NCBI GenBank assembly: GCA_006937955.1
Contig: SSNP01000003.1
Coordinates: 264,597 to 328,596, forward strand
DNA length: 64,000 bases
Direction of reading: 5' to 3'
From: Pachypanchax playfairii
Taxonomy: Eukaryota; Chordata; Actinopteri; Cyprinodontiformes; Aplocheilidae
A program made the position numbers and the translations under genes. This document shows positions 50,801 to 64,000 of the stretch, piece after piece (positions within the stretch are counted from its first letter, which is position 1; every line of letters starts with the position of its first letter). The notes below the pieces were generated by a model. It saw only the letters and a program-made list of their open reading frames with translations. It did not search any database and had not been told where the DNA came from.

Positions 50801-53800
50801 AGTAATATTCAGTTCTTAACTAAACTAAAAAAAAAAAAAAAGACAACATCTAACCTTCACCTGGAACTTTAAAAATGTCTGTAATGCAAGAGAATCTCAT
50901 GTTATTATCATGAGAGTTGCATAAATTTATAGGTCATAGGTCTACAGGTCAGTCATGAGTTTTTACGGATTCTGAACTGGAAATAAATGTATTGATTTTT
51001 GAGCTCCATCATCTCTGGAAGAACTTTGAGATGCCCTCGAGTCCGACCGTAAACCCTCTACTTACAAATGTAACGAACGGCAACAACTGCTGCTTCGTCT
51101 TTTTTATTCATTGGAATTCGTAACACATTGTGGCTCCAAACCTCTCCATAAATTTTGACCTGACAAGCGCTACATTGCTAATGACTATTACATCTGTTCC
51201 AGAAGCACTGAGCACTGTATCTTACACACAGACGCTCATACACACACACACACACACGGCATAGACAGATTTATTTATTCTTCTTCCGGTAAAGTTAATC
51301 CAAACAGAGAGGTGCTTCCACTCACATCAAAGCATCTGTCTCAATAGCAGGAAGTGTGGAATTGTGAGTATCGGCATTAACCATGGCAACATTTCACCAA
51401 AAATCACACCCAAAGTGCTCCATAGAATGAACTGTCAGATGTTGTTATGCAGATGATACATCAATCGGTCCAGGTCGGTCCCAGATGTGCACTCTTGTTG
51501 TTTTGTGGCGTTTTGAGTTACGATGGTAATGAGTTTCACATAAAACATGGCCCTCATTGAAAACAAATGCAAAACGCTCCAAAAGCAGCTCAAAACTTGA
51601 ATCGATTTCCTGAAGTTACTGTATCAACATACTTTCACTCACAGTTGCCATTCCAGTTTTTTATCTGGTCACATGACATTGATCTATCACAAGCAGGATC
51701 TGTGTGACAGTGGCAACGCCATTCGCCATCAAACACACCTGTTGAGCCTATAGGAGAGGGCTATGGACCCTGTGGCTGCATGTGATCCATCAAATCAATC
51801 GCGCTGTCATGTGTGCATGAAATTCAGTAGGAAGAAGTGAAAGCAACACCAATATACTCCCACGTTAATTTGGCTCTTGCAGCTTTTTCATAATAATTGC
51901 AGTGTCTATCACATGCTATGTGTTCCACGGTGACAGGAAAATGCAGCTTTCTGATTGGCTGAGGTTTTCTCACTTATGTACCTTGTGACAAGTCCCTTCA
52001 ATGTTACTACAGGAACCTTTAAAACTATTATTATTATTATTGTTGTTGTTGTTATACAAATGACATACAAACCTGCAGATCTGATATTGTAAGTGAGAAG
52101 TCTCCCTCTGAGAAGGCCTGATTGCTGATGTTCATCTTCCTCTGGAGGAACAGAGGTCCGTAGCTTCGCTGCTCCCCTGATGCATACAGATCCACCAGAC
52201 GATCAGCTCGGTCATGAAGAACTCCTGGGGCCTGACGGTCCCAGTGGACGACCTGGATGGAGACAAATCGTAGAATCAGTAAAAAGGGAATCAGTTTCCA
52301 GATGTATCCACATGAAGGACCACACACCTGCTGGTCCTCCTCCTCATTGCTCCAGTCTGTCCACACGCTCCGTCGGTTGATGCAGGGCAACACCGCAGTG
52401 CTCCCAAGTAGAACCACATACACCGCCTTCTGTCCATCCCAATACCGCTGTTCTTTGCGACCTTTGTGGTGAGAATATAAGCCATGGAGTAACTCTCGGT
52501 CACACACACACACACAGTTACAGCCATACATACGTGATTTGGTCACATTAAGCTGAATTCTGATGGTCTCATGCAGGTGACAGTAGAGATGGTGGAAGTT
52601 ACAGGAATACAGACCTCTGTCTTTCATCGTAACATCTGTCAACATGTGTAGAAACAAACAGAGTTAATGAGGTTTGAACTTTCTTGTTCGGTCATTGCGG
52701 GTTTAGTTTCTTCTGACAAACTTGTGCACTTTAGTGACTTTTTACTCATATTTGTGTCCATGTGAAGCTCAAATAACTGTGTTGGAAATAAAACTCAGCA
52801 AATTCTGTTCGAAAAAAGATTTTTTTCCATGATTTTCTTTGTTCTGTGTTTTTTTTTTTTATTCAGGTTAAAGAAGCCATTTCACACAAACAGATTGAAA
52901 GGTCTGTTAATCAGTGTTTCCTGACATTTTTTAGATATAAAATGTTTCATATTACAGGTTAATACTTAAGAAATAACCACAAAGTCCTGAAATTTGTATG
53001 AAATTGCCTCTTTAAGTAAAATATAAAAATACATTTCAGATAATGTTATCCAATTATTTACACCTGGTAATTCTTATAATTTTCCCCTTGAAATAGTTAT
53101 GTCGATGTGTTTTATTACAATTAGATATCTGAGGCTTAAAAAGCTTCATAAAACCATGGCATTTATATTTACTATTAAAAGAATGATGAAAATCTCCAAA
53201 AAATAAAATCACAGTGTTTGTCACAGAAAACTGAATCCAAGCTACACACAAGAGTCAAATCAATGAACGTGACCTCTGATGACCAGCGAGAAGTTTCCGT
53301 CCTTGAAGGCTGTTGGGTTGAGGTCGACCCTGCCCAGGTTATTGTGTGTGTAGATCCTCTGGTCGCCTGCTGAGAACATGTCCACCACCCTCTCCGCGAC
53401 ATAGTCTGGATAATCCCGATACATGTCCCAGTGTACTACCCTCTGTCTGTCCCTGACCCTGTCCCTGGTCCACACCATGCGTCCGCTCACACACTGCAGC
53501 ACCACCTTGGACCCGGCAGGAGAGCTGACATTATAACCTGCCACCACCACGCTGCTGCTGCTGTCAGACTGACATGACACTGTTAGAGAAAGGGAGAGAG
53601 AGAGAGGGAGAAGTGGAGTGTTTACAGTAAAAAAAATCCAAAATGCCAGAGGAGGAATGTACAGATGTGAATCACAGCTGCATGAGGAGAATCATACCTG
53701 TAGTGAAGAAGCAGGCCGTGGGGACTGAAATATAAACCAATGAAGAAGATGAGCGTTGACCACAGACACCGGATGTTTTGGGTTGTTTTCAATACATAAA

Positions 53801-54352
53801 TCTATATAAACAACAAACTACTAAGTAACTAAGATTCTTATAAATGAGCAAATGAGTTCAGGTTCAAACATCTGTCTGCAGCTGTAGGAAATAAATAAAT
53901 ATAACGCTGCCAAACTAAACAACATTGAAATTTCTACTCTGAATAATGTGCAGTTGAGTTTCCATGTGATAAAAGTTACATTTATTCATTAACAGGAAAC
54001 CTGATTTTAGTCATTTTAGTTAAAGCTGAGGCTGAGATTTTGGATTTCATGTAGTTGTTTTCAGCCTGAGGTTGTTTAAAAGAATAACTTCCGTTATGTC
54101 ATGTCGGAAAACTTGATCAAACTTTTTTTTCTACGGTTTGTTGTGCAGAGAAAATACGGAATTGATCTTCCATGAGAAGGAGAAAATAGTGAATGTTCAA
54201 CAAAAGTTCTGGATGATATTTTGAAAAGGATGTCTGCTTTTGTCTGAGTATTTGTGATTAAAAAAACTGAAACAGTGAAGAATTTCAGCCCACTTACTGA
54301 GGAAGAGGAGAAGAGCCTGAAGAAAAACATCACCCTTCATCTTGGTCCTCAT
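47843..54352 (-). CDS. mxra8: MXRA8 (matrix remodeling-associated 8 / limitrin / DICAM), two-Ig type I membrane protein
   Basis: MXRA8 is a cell-surface adhesion protein; in mammals it also serves as a receptor for arthritogenic alphaviruses. Twelve coding exons join in phase to 432 residues (human 442): 54298-54352, 53698-53724, 53274-53579, 52534-52635, 52328-52461, 52073-52252, 50014-50155, 48545-48703, 48449-48473, 48115-48194, 47958-48023, 47843-47865. A signal peptide (MRTKMKGDVFLQALLLFLS) is followed by Ig1 (MVWTRDRVRDRQRVVHWD, DRGLYSCNFHHLYCHLHE) and Ig2 (RSVWTDWSNEEEDQQVVHWD, DQGTYSCHLHHHYCGLHERR). The membrane helix is at about 339-362, followed by RRRR. The tail DYKNNLLKENA ... LIDLDKG ... 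EMQKFSK matches the human C-terminus. Human Ig2 has FERGDFSL; here it is FSEGDFSL, so that RGD is absent. The stalk before the helix is shorter than in human. A second in-frame ATG (54340-54338) could also serve. Confidence 0.94.
50156..52072 (-). other. mxra8: mxra8 intron 6 (between Ig2 exons)
   Basis: A 1.9-kb intron splitting the second Ig domain after ISDLQ. It contains A+T-rich sequence, a (CA)n tract near 51239-51256 and an ATT/GTT run at 52025-52052. Parts around 50260-50620 have the feel of an eroded interspersed repeat, but I cannot name one. No exon was found. Confidence 0.5.
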
Positions 54353-55119
54353 GCCAGCTTGAAGTGGACAAATTATCTGTCAGCTGAGAAAATATCTCCT
54401 GCTTCAGTTTCCACGACAATGTTTGTTGGAGTCACATTTCATGGTGATGCATCCATCGGTAAAGGAGACAGAGACAGAATGAAACCAGGACCGAAGAGTC
54501 TCAGTCGGGGAATGAAACCCGACACCGTCCAACTCCACTCCTCCACAGAACCATCCAATTCATTTAAACCACAAAATCTCACAAGACACTTAAAGGAACA
54601 CAATATGATTTCTGTCTTATTGAACTTTGTCTTTCCCTCCCTAACACTGGATATTTTAAGAAATTTAAAAGCACTGCTTTTTCTTCAACTTCTTAACAAA
54701 TATCTTTTTACCCTAAATGGAGAAACCTTTACTGCCTCAATAGAAATATTGCAGCCATATTATAACAATGTTTTCAGATATTTTGCAGCTTCCCATGTTT
54801 CACACTGATGGCTGTCCCAGTTCAGCTCTAAAGAGACCATCAGTGGGTGTTTTTAATGAAATGCAGACAGCAGGCTTGCACAGACAACGACATCTGGAAG
54901 ACATCATGTAAGTCGATGGGACAGAAGGACTCCCAATTTTTGGTCCCTTCACAGCTCGTTGAAACAACGAGTCATTTCTTCTGAAAAAAAGATTCATTTA
55001 AAAGCAATTGTTTAATGTTTACCTGCATCGCTTTAATGTGTGATGGATTAAACAGAAAAAGGTTAAAACAAATGATCCATCCATATTTTTTTGCTTATTC
55101 ATTGTCAGATCACGGAGCA
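54353..55119. other. mxra8 5' flank and intergenic DNA
   Basis: A plus-strand open frame covers 54254-54808, overlapping the mxra8 first coding exon antisense. Its translation has no recognisable domain. The stretch presumably carries the mxra8 5' UTR and promoter; no clear TATA box was found. Confidence 0.4.
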
Positions 55120-56150
55120 ACAGGTTCAGGAGGGAAACCCAGCCATCCCTCACCCCAGTGACAAACATCAACACCTCCTGGGGGATCCTAAAGAGTTCCA
55201 AAGCCAGAGAGGATTTTTAATCTTTCCAGCAAGTTCTAGCTCTACTCCCAGTGGGATATGCCTGTAAAACCTCCATGGGGAGGCGTCCTAATCAGATGCC
55301 TGAACCGACCTCAACTAACTCCTTTTGATGTGGAGGAGCAGCGGCTCGACTTCAAGCTCCCTCCAGATGATGAAGCTCCTCACCTGATCTCTAAGGCTGA
55401 GTCCGGTCACCCGTTTCAGCTGCTTGCATCCGGGATCTCAGCTTTTGATCAGGATCCAGATCTCATGACCAGGTGAGGGTCTGAATGTAGACAGAACAGT
55501 AAATCTAGAGCTCTGATAGACTGCAGCAGCACCCTCATAACTGCAGACAAAGCCCCAATCTGTTGTTTTCATCTCCTGCTCCTTTCAGCCACCACTCTTG
55601 AACAAGACACCCAGACACTTAAACTCTATTTGAAGCAAAGGCTCACCACCAACCTGCAGGGATCACTACACCTTTTACCTTAACACACATCCTGGCCATG
55701 TCACACTCAGCTGCAAACTGCCCCAGTTCACATTGAAGGTCATGGCTTGAATATACCAACAGAACCAGAGCATCTATAAAAAGCAGAGATGAGATCCTTA
55801 GGTTCCCAAACCAGACCCCTCTGTGCCATGGCTTTGCCTTGAGATCCACGAACACCACAAAGAGGATCAGTGACAAGGAACATCCCTGACAAGGTCTGCA
55901 CAGGGAACGACCTCGACTTACTGCCAAGAATGCGAACACAGCTCTTATTATGGTTGTGCAAGGACCAGACAGACCATAGAAGTGGGCTTTGGAACCCCAT
56001 ACTCCTGCAGTACCCACCATGAAATGCCACAAAGTCTTGTCCAAGTCCACAAAACACATGTGGACTGAAGAGGCAAAATCCCACGACCTCCTCAGCAACT
56101 CCATGAGAGTAAAGATCTGGTCCACTCTGTTCCATGACCAGGGCAAAAGC
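55120..56150 (-). pseudogene. Degenerate reverse-transcriptase fragment of a Rex/RTE-type LINE
   Basis: On the minus strand the sequence runs through RT motifs in order: DQIFTLMELL, SVHMCFVDLDKTL, GRSLCRPCQGCSLSLILF, FGNLRISSLLFIDALVLL and QCELGQFAAECDMARMCV. These match fish LINE RTs (FVDLEKAFDRV, GLRQGCPLSP, LLFADDVVLLASSSQDLQ, FAAECEAAGM). The catalytic ADD is changed to IDA and the frame is broken, so it is dead. The plus strand at 55120-55480 carries the complement of the element's 3' part (CCTCCATGGGGAGGCGTCC, GATGTGGAGGAGCAGCGGC). The element is 5'-truncated near 56150, close to the left arm of the psma5 inverted duplication. Rex3 is the most likely family, not proven. Confidence 0.85.
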
Positions 56151-56509
56151 ATTTTTTTTATGTTGACTTGGCTCCATATGAGTCTCCTCCTTCACCGCCG
56201 CACCTGATTGGTCAGAATCAGAAACCCCTGTATTCTCCTTGCATGGCTGGAATCTTCTTCACCAGAGACCTGTTTCTGTCTGGTGTTACATCGCCCCCTG
56301 GTGGAAAAGTTGCAAGATACACCCTTAATTAAAGAAGGATTTATTTTCTAAGACTGTTTAATTTTCCAAGAAACTTGAAAGAGCCAGAAAAAATAGTTTT
56401 ACACAACACACGTATTTTTACTAACTTGCAGAATGAAAGGCTGTTAAATCTGTTTCACCTAATGAAATCAGTGAGAATATAGTTAAGGGTTGATGCTTGT
56501 TAATAAAAG

Positions 56510-56569
56510 ACTCTGAGAGAAAACTCTGAGAGAAAACTCTGAGAGAAAACTCTGAGAGAAAACTCTGAG
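56510..56569 (+). repeat. 13-bp minisatellite, 4.6 copies
   Basis: The unit ACTCTGAGAGAAA repeats perfectly four times and then partially. It lies inside the left arm of the psma5 inverted duplication. The equivalent position in the right arm (about 61135-61150) has only one CTCTCAGAGTTTTTT-like copy, so the array grew after the duplication. Confidence 0.95.
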
Positions 56570-56676
56570 CTGCAGGTTTTTGGAAAGCTGTGGTTGTGTT
56601 GTGACAGTACACCCAGGCACATGTTCATGACCCCCCCTTCTCTCCAGCCCAGAACTCAAATCAAGTATCTTCCACT

Positions 56677-56754
56677 CTAGATGTCTTTGATTACATCTTC
56701 CAGATCCTCTTTGGAGTACATGTGGAAGGTCTTACCGGGCTCTATTGTTGCCAG
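56677..56754 (-). pseudogene. Orphan copy of the psma5 terminal exon
   Basis: A 78-base copy of psma5 exon 9 on the opposite strand. It has the same length, an open frame (LATIEPGKTFHMYSKEDLED then VIKDI and TAG) and an intact upstream CTGCAG acceptor. I count two differences from the real exon at 60944-61021: one changes Glu to Asp, the other is silent. Most of exon 8 and all earlier exons are missing from this arm, so it cannot make a proteasome subunit alone. Confidence 0.9.
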
Positions 56755-56959
56755 CTGCAGAGGAAAGAAAGAGTCATCACAGAAACCAGACATTCAAACA
56801 TTTCAAGTCTTCTGACAAATTCATCCCATCAGTGTCCACAGACACCTTACAGTCACACAATCAGGAACAAACCTCAATGTTGATGGGATGTTCTGGAAAA
56901 TTCCCTCTGGCACTAATCCCTTATCAGCAGCCTCGATAGACTTGTATCTTAAATACCTA

Positions 56960-57125
56960 TACCTGTCAAACTTGGGACTGCAGGAAGGTGCAGCTGGTAG
57001 CCTTGAAGGAAGAAGGTCCTGGGATCATAGCTGGGGGCTTTCTTCATGTGCACATGTGAATTTTCTCCAGTTTTCTCTAAAAGATCTGGGAAGGTCTGAA
57101 GGTCTGGGTGTATCCTGCCCACTAC
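56960..57125 (-). repeat. Degenerate dispersed repeat next to the inverted-duplication arm
   Basis: On the minus strand, GGATACACCCAGACCTTC, GAAAACTGGAGAAAATTC, ATCCCAGGACCTTCTTCC and TTCAAGGCTACCAGCTGCACC resemble an eroded form of the teleost repeat also seen at 27655-27845. A 63-residue open frame here is therefore not regarded as a gene. Confidence 0.5.
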
Positions 57126-57129
57126 TTCA

Positions 57130-57752
57130 TGACCCTGCATAAGAACAAGTGAGTGTTGAAAATAGACTGATATCAGACCATAATCTTTGATGAGTGAACT
57201 CTGTTCTAATTTGCTATTTTTTCATGGAAGCTAAATATTTTAAACACAGTTTGTGATCTGTGAAAGTTTTTTCTGTATTTCGTTTGTGAATTTACAAACC
57301 GGAGCAGAGTCAGTAATTTTTAAATTCGTAATTATAGTTGCAGTCATGAAAAAAAAGGCAAGTCGGAACCTTAGTTTCATACGTTTGATAACCGGAAAGG
57401 AATCAACGTCACACCAAGACTCTCACTGAAACAAGCGAACTCATTCAAGGTTTATTGTTAAAGGTAAACGAGTACGACAAATCTGATTATTTCGAAGAAA
57501 TTTAAGAGGTTGTAAACAAATATTAACGTAAAGGCAGTAGAACTGATTTACAATAAATATTAAACGTATCGAAAGAGCTATAATAAATAGTTTTTAAGTG
57601 CTGCTTCGCTAACACGCTGCGGCAGCTCACTTTGCTAACTTATCAGCCGGAACTAATTTAACATCCAAGGCTCGATTTTTGTTGTTCAAACTGGTTTTGA
57701 ACTGACTCGATGGTCCATTACGTTGATATAAACAGTCTATTTGTGTTTGCAG
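57130..57752 (+). other. psma5: psma5 5' flank
   Basis: No coding exon. The exon carrying the ATG appears to begin at 57753 after a TTTGCAG acceptor, so a short noncoding exon probably lies in the CpG-containing sequence around 57350-57480. Its exact limits were not determined. Confidence 0.4.
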
Positions 57753-57774
57753 GTCTTATATTGAAAGAGAAAAG

Positions 57775-61021
<3,247 letters not shown>

Positions 61022-61248
61022 AGGGGAAGATACTTGGTTTGAGTTCTGGGCTGGAGAGAAGAGGGGGGGGGCGTCATGAACATGTGCCTGGGTGTATCAT
61101 CACAACACAACCACAACTTTCCAACAACCTGCAGCTCTCAGAGTTTTTTAAGAGGTTTCTATTTGTAGTGTGATAATGGACCTCTGGTCTAACAATGTCT
61201 GAGCACCTCTTCACAGGATCAGAACTTACAGCTGAATGGTGGAAAATA

Positions 61249-61254
61249 AATTCA
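61249..61254 (+). terminator. psma5: Candidate psma5 polyadenylation signal
   Basis: AATAAA about 228 bases after the psma5 stop codon, followed by a G-rich and T-rich stretch. This segment is absent from the inverted copy at 56190-56965. Confidence 0.6.
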
Positions 61255-62064
61255 AGGGGGGGGGGATTTTTGTTACGGATCAATACTATAATTAAACTGT
61301 TGTATTCAGAAAATGACTCTTGTTTTTTTTGTTTTTTTTTTAGCTGAACTACATTTTCCTGGTTAACGTTTGTTGTTTACACATGGTGGTTTGTTCTATT
61401 GTTGGTGAGTCTTCATCAACTAGCATCAACCCTCAAAACAACTATATTCTCATTGATTTCATTAGTGGGAACAGCTTTTCATTGTACAAGTTAGCAACAG
61501 CTTACAACTAATCTGTAAAGCTTCCTTAAATGATTTAGTCACTATAAATAAACTAATTCAGTAAGAATCAACCTGTTTGACTTGGGAGATTTACTAATTT
61601 ATAAACGTGCAAGAAGTTCTTCTGACATTGGAGCTTTGAAAGTGACAAACTCACATAAAAATTGTGATCTTTTTATAATAAATCAGATTGTTATTTGACA
61701 TGATTTTTTCAAGCTTAAAATGTTTTGCTGTCTCAACATATATTACTTAACTTAAAAAACATTAGTATATAGTAGTTTGATATAAAACAGCTGGTTACTG
61801 TTGGTCCAGCAAAAGAACAACAGTATTTTTCTTAGTTATAAAAGGGTGTTTAAAATTTGCTATAAGATATTTTTTCTGCCTTTGACAGAAAAAAATAAGT
61901 GTGTTGTGTAAGACTGTTTTTTTGGCTCTTTCTAGTTTCTTGGAAAATTAAAACTGAGAAAAAAAATCCTTATTTAATGAAAGTTTCATCTCGCGACCTT
62001 TCCACCAGGGGGCGGTGTAACACCAGAGAGAAACGGACGCTCTGGTGAAGAAGATTCCAGCCGT

Positions 62065-62100
62065 CCAATGAGAATGCAGGGATTTCTGATTCTGACCAAT
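62065..62100 (+). promoter_or_regulatory. sort1: Paired CCAAT boxes upstream of sort1
   Basis: CCAAT motifs lie at 62065-62069 and 62096-62100, about 140-175 bases before the ATG, a typical NF-Y-type promoter position. The second is kept in the inverted copy (ATTGG at 56207-56211); the first is altered there. Confidence 0.5.
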
Positions 62101-62239
62101 CAGGTGCGGCGGTGAATGGGCCGTTGTTGGTGATGCTTTAACAGAGATGAGGGGAGGGGAGTCATGTGGAGTCAAATAATTGTTGGGACAGTAAAGTTTC
62201 TCGCAGCGTCCCAAGTTGACAAGTTGTTTTTGTGGAAAC

Positions 62240-62452
62240 ATGAACTTCGCGTGTTTCATTGTGGCGCTCGGTTTATTTTCGTCTGCGCTAGGCAGACAGC
62301 AGGGAAACAGCTTGTTTGGTGAGAGGAGGCTGCAGAGGGAGCGACTTGGTTTACAGAGGACCGAGATGTCGAAGCGCAGCGGAGGACTGAATGAAGAGAC
62401 ATGCACGACTTTACATGGAGTGGAGTCAGCGCTGCAAAATAACACCAGCACT
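62240..62452 (+). CDS. sort1: Sortilin, first coding exon (partial gene)
   Basis: Sortilin is a Vps10-domain type I receptor that sorts cargo between Golgi, endosomes and surface. This exon encodes 71 residues and ends at a GTAAGT donor in phase 0. It starts with a signal peptide (MNFACFIVALGLFSSALG), continues with a basic propeptide-like segment containing a dibasic KR before SGGLNEE, and ends CTTLHGVESALQNNTST. The last part aligns with the human sortilin CGRVRDFVAKLANNTHQ at the start of the Vps10 domain. Similarity is short, so the call leans on position next to psma5 in the same orientation, as in human 1p13. The rest of the gene lies past 64000. Confidence 0.75.
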
Positions 62453-64000
62453 GTAAGTGACTGTAAACCAGCAGTAATCGGAATATATTCTCCGAATCAG
62501 TCAAAAAATCACAATGTAAACAATTAGTTGTAAATCCTGTATAGATTTGGAGTTACTCTTCACGCTGAGCTGTTATAAAAATCTAATTTAAACGTGTTAA
62601 GTTTAGGAGATGATTCTATAATCTGTTTGTCAGAACCTGGAAAAGTTCAGTTTATAAAAATATATATATTCTCCAAGTACAACGTTATATTTGCTGATGT
62701 GAATTTGTGTTAATTATTATGATATATTAATAGAACCGGTGTTTTTTATTACAAGGTTGTGCTAACGTGTTGCTTGAGCTCATGTTTCTTTAAAATATCA
62801 GACATATTTTTTCATAATCCCTCTTAATGGTTGTGATGCAGTTTAATAGACATACAATAATATTTTAGCACCAACAAGGTGTTTCCCAAAGAGCTACTAG
62901 CTGAAAAATTGACGTACTTAGGTGCTGGTTTTTTTCCTTGTCTCTTATAAGCAGGACTTTTAGATACTTTTCCACTGCTATTAGCTATTAGAGTCATCTT
63001 CTTCTGTACCAAAAATTTCCACTGTTTTAATTTTGGAATAGCAAATCCATCAACATACTATTATGATCACTGAACCCAAAATGAACCAAAAAAGATGAAC
63101 AAATTGTGGAGAAACAAGAAGTCTGAAGAACCTCTGGTTAAAACCACTTTATGAGATTCCAAGAAAGTCTGGGAAGCTAAATATCAGGGATGTTTCTGAC
63201 TTTTCCACAGTTCTGTGTACATTATTTTTTCAGCAGCTGCTGACATCTTCTTTATGCTCGTAATGTATTATTGACTCACTGTCTTTGTGGCTCTTTAAAC
63301 TTTTCATGATCTGAGAAACAGACAGAACAGACTGATGGTTGTAACAGCAAACAAACAAAATTAAATCAGCTGAAGACGTTGGACTCAGACTTTCTGTGCT
63401 GGGGAAAAATAAACTAGTGATCTGGATGAATGTAGGTCATCAGTTTGTGCCACTCTGTTATCTCATCTGACCCTGGTTTAATGCGTTCTGATGGAATTCA
63501 GAGAGAGAATATAATCTCACATCAGTCTGTCAGGCGTCACAATGATAATTAAAATGATCCCAAAGACTCCTTGTTATAAAAAAGGATTTTGATGTTGATA
63601 ATTCTCTGTTTTCTCACTTTAACACTCAAACTGTAATTCCGTGGTTTTATCATTGGAATACAAGCAGGAGGAGAGCAACCAGTTACGACTCCCATCCGAA
63701 GCGCTGCATTAAGAACATCGCAGCACAGCCGTGGTGTTGTTTGTGTGAGATGGTGGATGTTACATCATTCCCGCAGCTCAAACACCTGGGCCGACTTTTG
63801 AGCATGGAAACATTTGGGCGTGCTCTCAGACTCCTCCCAGCTCCTCGGGGCCTTTTCTAAAACTCACAGACATTCCCCTCGTTTTTTTTTCCCCCCATAG
63901 AGCTCGATCTGATCTGGGTTCACCGTTATCGGACCCACACATCAGACGATACAGAGATCTGTGGTAAACATTCCTTTTTTTTTTTTTCTTCTTCCTTCAC
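62453..64000 (+). other. sort1: sort1 intron 1 (start)
   Basis: No further exon was found before the window ends. The sequence is A+T-rich and ends in a T-rich tract near 63974-63993. Confidence 0.5.

Larger units (their letters stand above)
56190..56965 (-). repeat. Left arm of a diverged inverted duplication of the psma5 3' end and sort1 promoter
   Basis: Reverse-complemented, this block matches 60300-62116 in the same order. First comes a psma5 intron 8 piece (GCTGATAAGGGATTAGTGCC versus GCTGATGAGGGATCATGCC). Next are the end of exon 8 with its donor and the whole last exon. Next is the 3' flank (GGTGTACTGTCACAACACAA versus GGTGTATCATCACAACACAA). Last is promoter-proximal sort1 sequence (CCAATCAGGTGCGGCGGTGA, identical in both). 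The left arm lacks about 430 bases of intron 8/exon 8, about 250 bases after the psma5 stop including its AATAAA, and about 400 bases from about 61500 to 61900. Confidence 0.9.

Noticed and set aside
54254..54808. 184-residue plus-strand open frame antisense to the mxra8 first exon
   Set aside because: Its opening part is antisense to the mxra8 signal-peptide exon, the rest has no domain, and no independent coding evidence exists.
56949..57140. 63-residue minus-strand open frame beside the psma5 inverted copy
   Set aside because: The DNA resembles an eroded interspersed repeat, including the CCCAGGACCTTCTT phrase; no gene structure.

Overview
This window is nuclear DNA from a ray-finned (teleost) fish. 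It has intron-split vertebrate genes, long (TG)n microsatellites, Rex/RTE-type LINE remnants and other dispersed repeats familiar from teleosts, and A+T-rich intergenic DNA. No bacterial-type operon, CRISPR array, rRNA or tRNA gene was seen.

Layout, left to right. (1) 98-1169 (+): the last four exons of a liprin-alpha gene, called ppfia4 from its neighbours. (2) 5352-6680 (-): complete three-exon myogenin (myog), tail-to-tail with ppfia4, with a recognisable MEF3/MEF2/TATA-like/E-box core promoter at 6857-6951. (3) About 9 kb of intergenic DNA with a long (GT)n tract and three copies of a ~308-bp repeat, two in tandem. (4) 16822-21005 (-): complete mdm4, ten coding exons. (5) 22954-24286 (+): a four-exon gene for a putative 99-residue secreted peptide that I do not recognise. 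It is the best candidate here for something undescribed. (6) 25785-29606 (+): vamp3, whose start codon is split by intron 1. (7) 37170-45644 (+): per3, 21 coding exons, 1246 residues, with a probable 5' UTR exon ending at 33021. (8) 47843-54352 (-): mxra8, 12 coding exons, 432 residues. (9) 55120-56150 (-): a dead Rex/RTE-type LINE fragment. (10) 57775-61021 (+): psma5, complete, 241 residues. (11) 62240-62452 (+): the probable first exon of sortilin (sort1), with the rest of the gene beyond the window.

I assembled the exons by hand. The multi-exon models (myog, mdm4, the unknown peptide, vamp3, per3, mxra8, psma5) use GT-AG junctions and stay in phase from ATG to stop. Their lengths are close to those of the vertebrate orthologues where one is known.

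The gene content matches human chromosome 1 blocks that are far apart there: PPFIA4-MYOG-MDM4 (1q32), VAMP3-PER3 (1p36), MXRA8 (1p36) and PSMA5-SORT1 (1p13). The genes have unrelated jobs (presynaptic scaffold, myogenic factor, p53 regulator, vesicle SNARE, circadian repressor, adhesion receptor, proteasome subunit, sorting receptor), so their proximity reflects linkage, not a pathway.

The most striking structural feature is a diverged inverted duplication around psma5. The 3' end of psma5, the psma5-sort1 spacer and part of the sort1 promoter (about 60300-62116) reappear reverse-complemented upstream of psma5 (about 56190-56965). This copy includes a full-length, open copy of the psma5 terminal exon.
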